From contig OY762913.1 in NCBI GenBank assembly GCA_963666535.1, positions 3,038,001-3,102,000 of the forward strand: a stretch of DNA of 64,000 nt, written 5' to 3'. Source of the stretch: G963666535 sp963666535 (GTDB lineage Bacteria > Bacillota > Clostridia > Oscillospirales > Oscillospiraceae). Below, one piece after another: positions 59,828 to 64,000 of this stretch (position 1 is its first letter; each line of letters begins with the position of its first letter). The notes under the pieces are model-generated. The model was not told the origin of the DNA. It worked only from the letters and a program-made list of their open reading frames with translations, and made no database searches. The translations under genes and the position numbers were made by a program.

Positions 59828-59993
59828 TCTTAATTACCTCCAATTTAATATTCACAAAGTAAATGAAATTTAAGCCGTCTCTTTGCCGAATCTATCCCTC
59901 AAAAACGCCGCTCTTGGCCGCCTGCCCCTGCCTCCTTGGCACCGGGGTGAGACGTTGCGGCATCTGTGGGGGAGCGCCCCGTCTGAGACGTGT

Positions 59994-60278
59994 TTACTCT
60001 ACCACAGCCAGAATGTCGCCCTGGCGCACAATGGTCAGCTCTTCGCCGTCTACCTTTACCTGGGTGCCGGAATACTTGCTGGTAATCACCTTGTCCCCGG
60101 CCTTGACGGTCATGGTGACTTCCTTGCCCTCTACCAGCCCACCGGGACCCACTGCGACAACCTCGGCCACCTCGGGCTTTTCCTTGGCAGCGCCGGTGAG
60201 GATAATACCGCCTTTGGTGGTCTCCTCAGCCTCCAACATCTTGATAATAACACGGTCAGCTAACGGTTTTAGTTTCAT
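59994..60278 (-). CDS. groS: Co-chaperonin GroES
   Basis: ATG 60278 (SD GGAGGAAAT) gives 94 aa; a TTG lies two codons upstream. Full GroES pattern: KLKPLADRVIIKMLEAEETT, KGGIILTGAAKEKPEVAEVV, the mobile loop, and YSGTQVKVDGEELTIVRQGD. It caps GroEL. It is the first gene of the groES-groEL operon, controlled by HrcA via CIRCE. Confidence 0.96.
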   Translation of the reverse strand: MKLKPLADRVIIKMLEAEETTKGGIILTGAAKEKPEVAEVVAVGPGGLVEGKEVTMTVKAGDKVITSKYSGTQVKVDGEELTIVRQGDILAVVE

Positions 60279-60329
60279 GATCAAATTTCCTCCTTATATA
60301 ACAGTTTGGTTTTAGACTAGTTTGGTGTG

Positions 60330-60356
60330 TTAGCACTCAAAATGCATGAGTGCTAA
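60330..60356 (-). promoter_or_regulatory. CIRCE element (HrcA operator)
   Basis: TTAGCACTC, 9 nt, GAGTGCTAA (60330-60338 and 60348-60356) is the exact CIRCE consensus, 52 nt upstream of groS. It mediates HrcA repression that is relieved by heat. Confidence 0.97.
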
Positions 60357-60519
60357 CACACCTACTATAATACCGTCCGTAGCGCTGTTGTGCAAATCAG
60401 AAAATAGCCAATTTTTGCTTCATTTCTTAAAAATCGGCCATTTACATGATCCATAGTCCCGAAAACAAATACACACGCTTTTTTTCTTTTGTTTTCTTCT
60501 GATTCCAGACTTCACCATT

Positions 60520-61449
60520 TCATTTCGCCGTCCAGCTGCTTCCCCGAGGATGTGCAAAGTTCACTTTTTTGGCCGATAGGCTTATTGTGATCACAGTCCC
60601 GTCCAGCCGCTCCCCGTCCAAATTAATTTTGCTGACACGGTCGCATTGGATCTTAACCGCCACGGCGGGGCGCAGGTCGATCAACGTGGGGTAATCTCCG
60701 GCGCGGCCCACAGCATACTTTCCCACCAGCTTTGCAAAGGTGAGCCGGGAGACCTTGTGAACCAGCACACAGTTCAAAACACCGTCATCCGGCACCGCGT
60801 CGGGTGACGGATGGTAGCTGCCGCCATAATACCGCCCGTTGCAGATACAGAGCAGGCCAAATTTTCCCTTCAGCGTTTCCAGCGTTCCGTCAGGTGCGGT
60901 TACTTCGATATAATAATCCCGATTGATGCCCTTAATCACATTTTTCAAAAGAGACATATGATAGGCCATGGTCCCCGAAACCAGCGGAAGCTGTTTGAAT
61001 TCTGCCATCTCCAAGCCCACCCGGGCATCAAACCCCACCGAGCAAACATTGATGGCCAGGCGTCCGTTGCAGTCAATGACATCCAGGGTGGACACCTGAC
61101 AGTCCAGCAGCTCCCCCAAATCAAAAAAGCGGGATGCGTCATCCCCAAAGCACTTAATAAAGTCATTCCCTGAGCCAGTCGGCCAATGAGTCACCGACAC
61201 GTTGGGATAACCGGCTGCCCCCGCCGCCACCTCGTTGAGGGTTCCGTCGCCGCCACAGGCGTAGACCCGCAGCTCCTCCCCTGTCTGTGCGGCCCGCTGT
61301 GTCAATTCGGTTCCATGACGCGGATACTCGGTCACCACGATCTCCCACGGCAGGCCTCGGGGCGTCATGGTCTCTTCAATTTTTCGCCGCAACAGCACAG
61401 AGCGGTCGATTTTCCCCGCCACCGGGTTAATGATAAACAGGTGTTTCAT
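60520..61449 (-). CDS. Diacylglycerol kinase-family lipid kinase
   Basis: ATG 61449 gives 309 aa (the frame is open further upstream; the SD GAGAGG is 9 nt away). The N-terminal DagK catalytic domain is seen in MKHLFIINPVAGKI, VYACGGDGTLNEVAAG (GGDGT nucleotide motif) and VTHWPTGSGNDFIKCFG. The C-terminal beta domain has DVIDCNGRLAINVCSVGFDA, GRYYGGSYHPSPDAVPDDG and KINLDGE. Members phosphorylate diacylglycerol or related lipids at the membrane; the exact substrate is unknown. It is followed in the same direction by nothing before the groS promoter. Confidence 0.9.
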   Translation of the reverse strand: MKHLFIINPVAGKIDRSVLLRRKIEETMTPRGLPWEIVVTEYPRHGTELTQRAAQTGEELRVYACGGDGTLNEVAAGAAGYPNVSVTHWPTGSGNDFIKCFGDDASRFFDLGELLDCQVSTLDVIDCNGRLAINVCSVGFDARVGLEMAEFKQLPLVSGTMAYHMSLLKNVIKGINRDYYIEVTAPDGTLETLKGKFGLLCICNGRYYGGSYHPSPDAVPDDGVLNCVLVHKVSRLTFAKLVGKYAVGRAGDYPTLIDLRPAVAVKIQCDRVSKINLDGERLDGTVITISLSAKKVNFAHPRGSSWTAK

Positions 61450-61501
61450 CCTCGGCATCCTCTCTGTTTGTATTTGCCCGGTTCCCGATTGCCGCACCGC
61501 A

Positions 61502-62701
61502 TTACAGCGTTAGGCTTGCAATAAACTGCCGGGCGCTGCGGGGACTCCGGCTGGCATGGCGCATGTCCCACTTGTTGGCCTGGGCATGGAGGGCTTCGGT
61601 GTCAATGATAATCCCCTGCTGCCGGGCCAACTGATCCACCAGCGCCAGAAATTCCACTTTATTCAGGGACAGATACGGGATGCGCAGGCCAAAGCGGTCG
61701 GACAGCGAGGTTTTTTCCTCAATGGTCTCGCTGGCGTCCACCTCGTCCCCCGTGCGGTCGGAAAAGGTCTGCCGCACCAGATGGCGGCGGTTGGAGGTGG
61801 CGTAAATGGCCACGTTGGCCGGTCGTTTTTCCAGTCCGCCCTCTAAAATAGTCTTCATGACGGAATAGGTATTGTCATCCTGGTCAAAGGCCAAGTCGTC
61901 AATAAACAGGATAAATTTATGGCGCTTGCCCGCCAGCTGGCGAATCAGCACCGGCATATTGGTCAAGCCGCCCTTTTGGATTTCCACCAAACGCAGGTCG
62001 TCAAATTCCGGCACGGCCAGCAAGGACTTCACGGTGGCTGATTTCCCGGTTCCACTGTTTCCGTACAGCAATACGTTGTTGACCAGATTGCCCTCCAGCA
62101 TGGCGCGGGTATTGGCAATGACCTGATTGCGCTGCAGGCAGTAACCGATCATCTTCGCCGGGTCGGGGCAATCAGGCTCCTCCACCGGCGTAAGCGCGTT
62201 CCCCTCCCACAAAAACGCGCGGTAACGGGAGAACATACCGGCGCCATTGCGGTCGTAAAACTCCGTAAGGCCCTCAAACGTAAAGGCAGCGCTGCTGTTC
62301 CAGCGGGGAAGCGCGGCGAGTACAGGGGCATATTCCTTGGGCAGGCAGCTCTCCAGCGCTGAAATGAGCTTGGCGCAGGACGTGTTCCCCAAATGGATTA
62401 AGGTTGCGATATCCTGCCGCGCCGCCTCGGTCAGCGCCGGGTCCGGGCGGCGCTCGGCCAGCAGGATCGGATAGGGGGATTCCTCATACCGCAGGCGATC
62501 GAACAGCCAACTGCTCAAGCTTTCATAGCCGTCCTGCCGCAGCGTGTAAAACAGCTGGGTATACGCCGTCAGTGCACCCTCTCCATCGCCGGTGTGCAGG
62601 CAATCCAGCAGAGCGGTCATGCAGCGCATCTCCCGCTCGTCCATCATATTTCGATACGCCGATATCCCCTTCAGGGCAAGGCGCAGTCCTTCTAACTCCA
62701 T
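61502..62701 (-). CDS. DUF815-family P-loop ATPase
   Basis: The ATG at 62701 (SD GAAGGAGAAA) gives 399 aa; the open frame upstream lacks support. The N-terminal about 190 residues are helical. An AAA-like ATPase follows: VNNVLLYGNSGTGKSATVKS (Walker A), KFILFIDDLAFDQDDNTYSV (Walker B), VAIYATSNRRHLVRQTF (sensor 1), SLSDRFGLRIPYLSL and a C-terminal RSPRSARQFI. This layout is that of the DUF815 family, often present in Clostridia. Its role is unknown. It precedes the lipid kinase on the same strand with a 52-nt gap. Confidence 0.88.
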   Translation of the reverse strand: MELEGLRLALKGISAYRNMMDEREMRCMTALLDCLHTGDGEGALTAYTQLFYTLRQDGYESLSSWLFDRLRYEESPYPILLAERRPDPALTEAARQDIATLIHLGNTSCAKLISALESCLPKEYAPVLAALPRWNSSAAFTFEGLTEFYDRNGAGMFSRYRAFLWEGNALTPVEEPDCPDPAKMIGYCLQRNQVIANTRAMLEGNLVNNVLLYGNSGTGKSATVKSLLAVPEFDDLRLVEIQKGGLTNMPVLIRQLAGKRHKFILFIDDLAFDQDDNTYSVMKTILEGGLEKRPANVAIYATSNRRHLVRQTFSDRTGDEVDASETIEEKTSLSDRFGLRIPYLSLNKVEFLALVDQLARQQGIIIDTEALHAQANKWDMRHASRSPRSARQFIASLTL

Positions 62702-63043
62702 CAATATTTCTCCTTCGAACCACGAATCATATTCATTTATTTTATCATTCTTCCCGCACTTGTCAACCGCGCCAGCCCGTGATAAACTAGTGCCTGCTGA
62801 ACAAATCGTTGTTTTCGGTTTGTTGGCGGGGCAATGGCCGCACAATTGTGTGAAAATAATTGTTTTCTACACGGTTAGTCCTCTTTGTTTTTTCGCAGAA
62901 CGTGTGCCTCCTTGCCCATTCTGCGGGAAAGAATGCGGTATTGAAACAGCGCTCTGCCCATTGGCGGCCTGTTCTATCCTACCTCAGGCTATGATCGAAC
63001 CGCACTTTATTATGTAATTTATATGGAAAGGAAGTAAGGCATA

Positions 63044-64000
63044 ATGGTAATTGGCGGCATCAAAATCGACTCCCCCCTTGTGCTCGCCCCCATGGCGGGC
63101 ATTACCGACCTTGCTTTCCGCACCATCTGCCGGGAACTGGGCGCAGGACTGACCGTGACAGAAATGGTCAGCGCGAAGGCGCTGTGTTATCAGGATCAAA
63201 AGACCATACCTCTTTTAAAGCTGGGCGAGGGGGAGCACCCAGCCGCCGCCCAACTATTCGGCAGTGACCCCGTTTGTATGGAGGAGGCCGCCGCCATCGC
63301 CCACGAGGTATCCGGTGCGGACTTTATCGACATCAACATGGGCTGCCCCGTCCCCAAAATCGCCAACAGCGGAGATGGTTCCGGTTTGATGCGGGACCCG
63401 GAAAAGGCTGTCCGCGTGGCGGAAGCGGTGATCCGAGGCGCAGGCTGCCCAGTGACCGTCAAGTTCCGCCTTGGCTGGGACAAGGGAAGCATTAACTGCG
63501 TGGAATTCGCCAAAGAGATGGAGCGCGTGGGGGTCGCCGCCGTCACCGTTCACGGACGAACCCGAACCCAGATGTATGCGGGCACCGCCAACTGGGACTA
63601 CATCCGTGCCGTTAAGCAGGCTGTCAATATCCCCGTCATCGCCAACGGCGATGTGTTCAAGGGGGAGGACGCACCCCGCATCTTGAGCCAAACCGGCGCC
63701 GATGCCGCCATGCTGGGGCGCGGCGTGTTCGGCAACCCATGGCTGTTTACCCAGTGCAAAGCGGCACTGGAGGGACGGGAGATCCCGCCCGTTCCAGCTC
63801 TGGCCCAGCGCTGTGATCTGGCGGTACGCCAATTTGAGATGGCCGCCGCTAACAAAGGGGAGAAGGTCGCCTGTCTGGAGGCGCGCAAGCAGTATTCCTG
63901 GTACCTGCGGGGCGTGCCCTACGCCGGTTACTGGAAGGAACAGATCTGTAAGATCACCACATTAGAGGATATTTATTATATTACCAAGGGCATCAAACGA
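63044..64000 (+). CDS. dusB: tRNA-dihydrouridine synthase DusB (3' end outside window)
   Basis: The frame is open from ATG 63044 (SD AAGGAAG) to the window edge (319 codons, no stop). FMN-dependent TIM barrel features are visible: LVLAPMAGITDLAFRTICRE, VTEMVSAKAL, FIDINMGCPVPKIANSGDGS (catalytic Cys101), VTVKFRLGWD, VHGRTRTQMYAGTANWDYIR, IPVIANGDV, ADAAMLGRGVFGNPWLF. It reduces uridine to dihydrouridine in tRNA. The preceding 62702-63043 stretch (342 nt) contains a weak hairpin near 62800 but no gene. Confidence 0.93.
   Translation, partial: MVIGGIKIDSPLVLAPMAGITDLAFRTICRELGAGLTVTEMVSAKALCYQDQKTIPLLKLGEGEHPAAAQLFGSDPVCMEEAAAIAHEVSGADFIDINMGCPVPKIANSGDGSGLMRDPEKAVRVAEAVIRGAGCPVTVKFRLGWDKGSINCVEFAKEMERVGVAAVTVHGRTRTQMYAGTANWDYIRAVKQAVNIPVIANGDVFKGEDAPRILSQTGADAAMLGRGVFGNPWLFTQCKAALEGREIPPVPALAQRCDLAVRQFEMAAANKGEKVACLEARKQYSWYLRGVPYAGYWKEQICKITTLEDIYYITKGIKR

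Noticed and set aside
58382..59833. 483-codon plus-strand ORF opposite groL
   Set aside because: It is a long antisense shadow of the GC-rich groL gene, with His/Gly/Leu-rich text and no SD.

Overview
The window looks like a chromosome segment of a spore-forming, low-GC-phylum Clostridia bacterium, most likely in the Oscillospiraceae/Ruminococcaceae group. This is an inference from gene content: SLH-anchored surface proteins, sporulation genes yabP-yabQ next to divIC and yabR, groESL under a CIRCE operator, a tryptophan T-box in front of an ECF transporter, and BirA/BioY biotin control. Core genes to the right of about 42.4 kb are GC-rich. The block from about 17 to 42.4 kb is visibly AT-rich, especially the restriction-modification (R-M) genes.

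Layout. (1) 1-16.7 kb: a surface-protein locus. Three large secreted proteins on the minus strand (two with three C-terminal SLH domains, one running off the left end) are each preceded by a short, translationally coupled ORF. They are accompanied by a LuxR-tailed regulator and a divergent MalT-like STAND regulator. The intergenic operator of the MalT-like gene (two 11-bp boxes 41 bp apart) is duplicated at 7.85 kb beside an internally deleted copy of the regulator, so the module was duplicated and one copy decayed. (2) 16.7-30.6 kb: a mobile-DNA and defence graveyard. It holds an orphan recombinase-domain protein, a 2-hydroxyacyl-CoA dehydratase-type protein, a type I R-M remnant (hsdM start joined to hsdR end), IS3, a broken IS30, IS110, a tyrosine integrase with an in-frame amber codon, an orphan glycyl radical enzyme and a PglZ-like (BREX) fragment. 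Short copies of the tmRNA 3' end at 17.4, 27.3 and 30.56 kb suggest serial insertions at ssrA. (3) 30.56-42.46 kb: an integrative mobilizable element at the 3' end of ssrA. It carries an integrase (with an early frameshift), a rolling-circle Rep/relaxase-type protein, an FtsK-like coupling protein, a repressor, and as cargo a type IIS R-M system of the Alw26I/Eco31I/Esp3I kind with a controller protein and a textbook C-box. (4) 42.4-64 kb: core genome. It contains ssrA-ppiB-smpB; the Trp T-box and its ECF transporter; small conserved genes; a FliB-like cysteine-cluster protein; a PTS EIIC-like protein; birA/bioY; the sporulation/division cluster; an amidohydrolase with fumarase alpha; apbE; groESL; a lipid kinase; a DUF815 ATPase; and dusB, cut by the right end.

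How parts work together: the C-protein, C-box, nuclease and two methyltransferases form one self-regulated R-M unit. SmpB and tmRNA form the trans-translation pair, whose RNA gene is also the integration target. BirA probably represses bioY, and an identically spaced operator lies in front of the FliB-like gene, which suggests an unexpected biotin-regulon member. All functional statements rest on motif recognition by eye; no database search was run.
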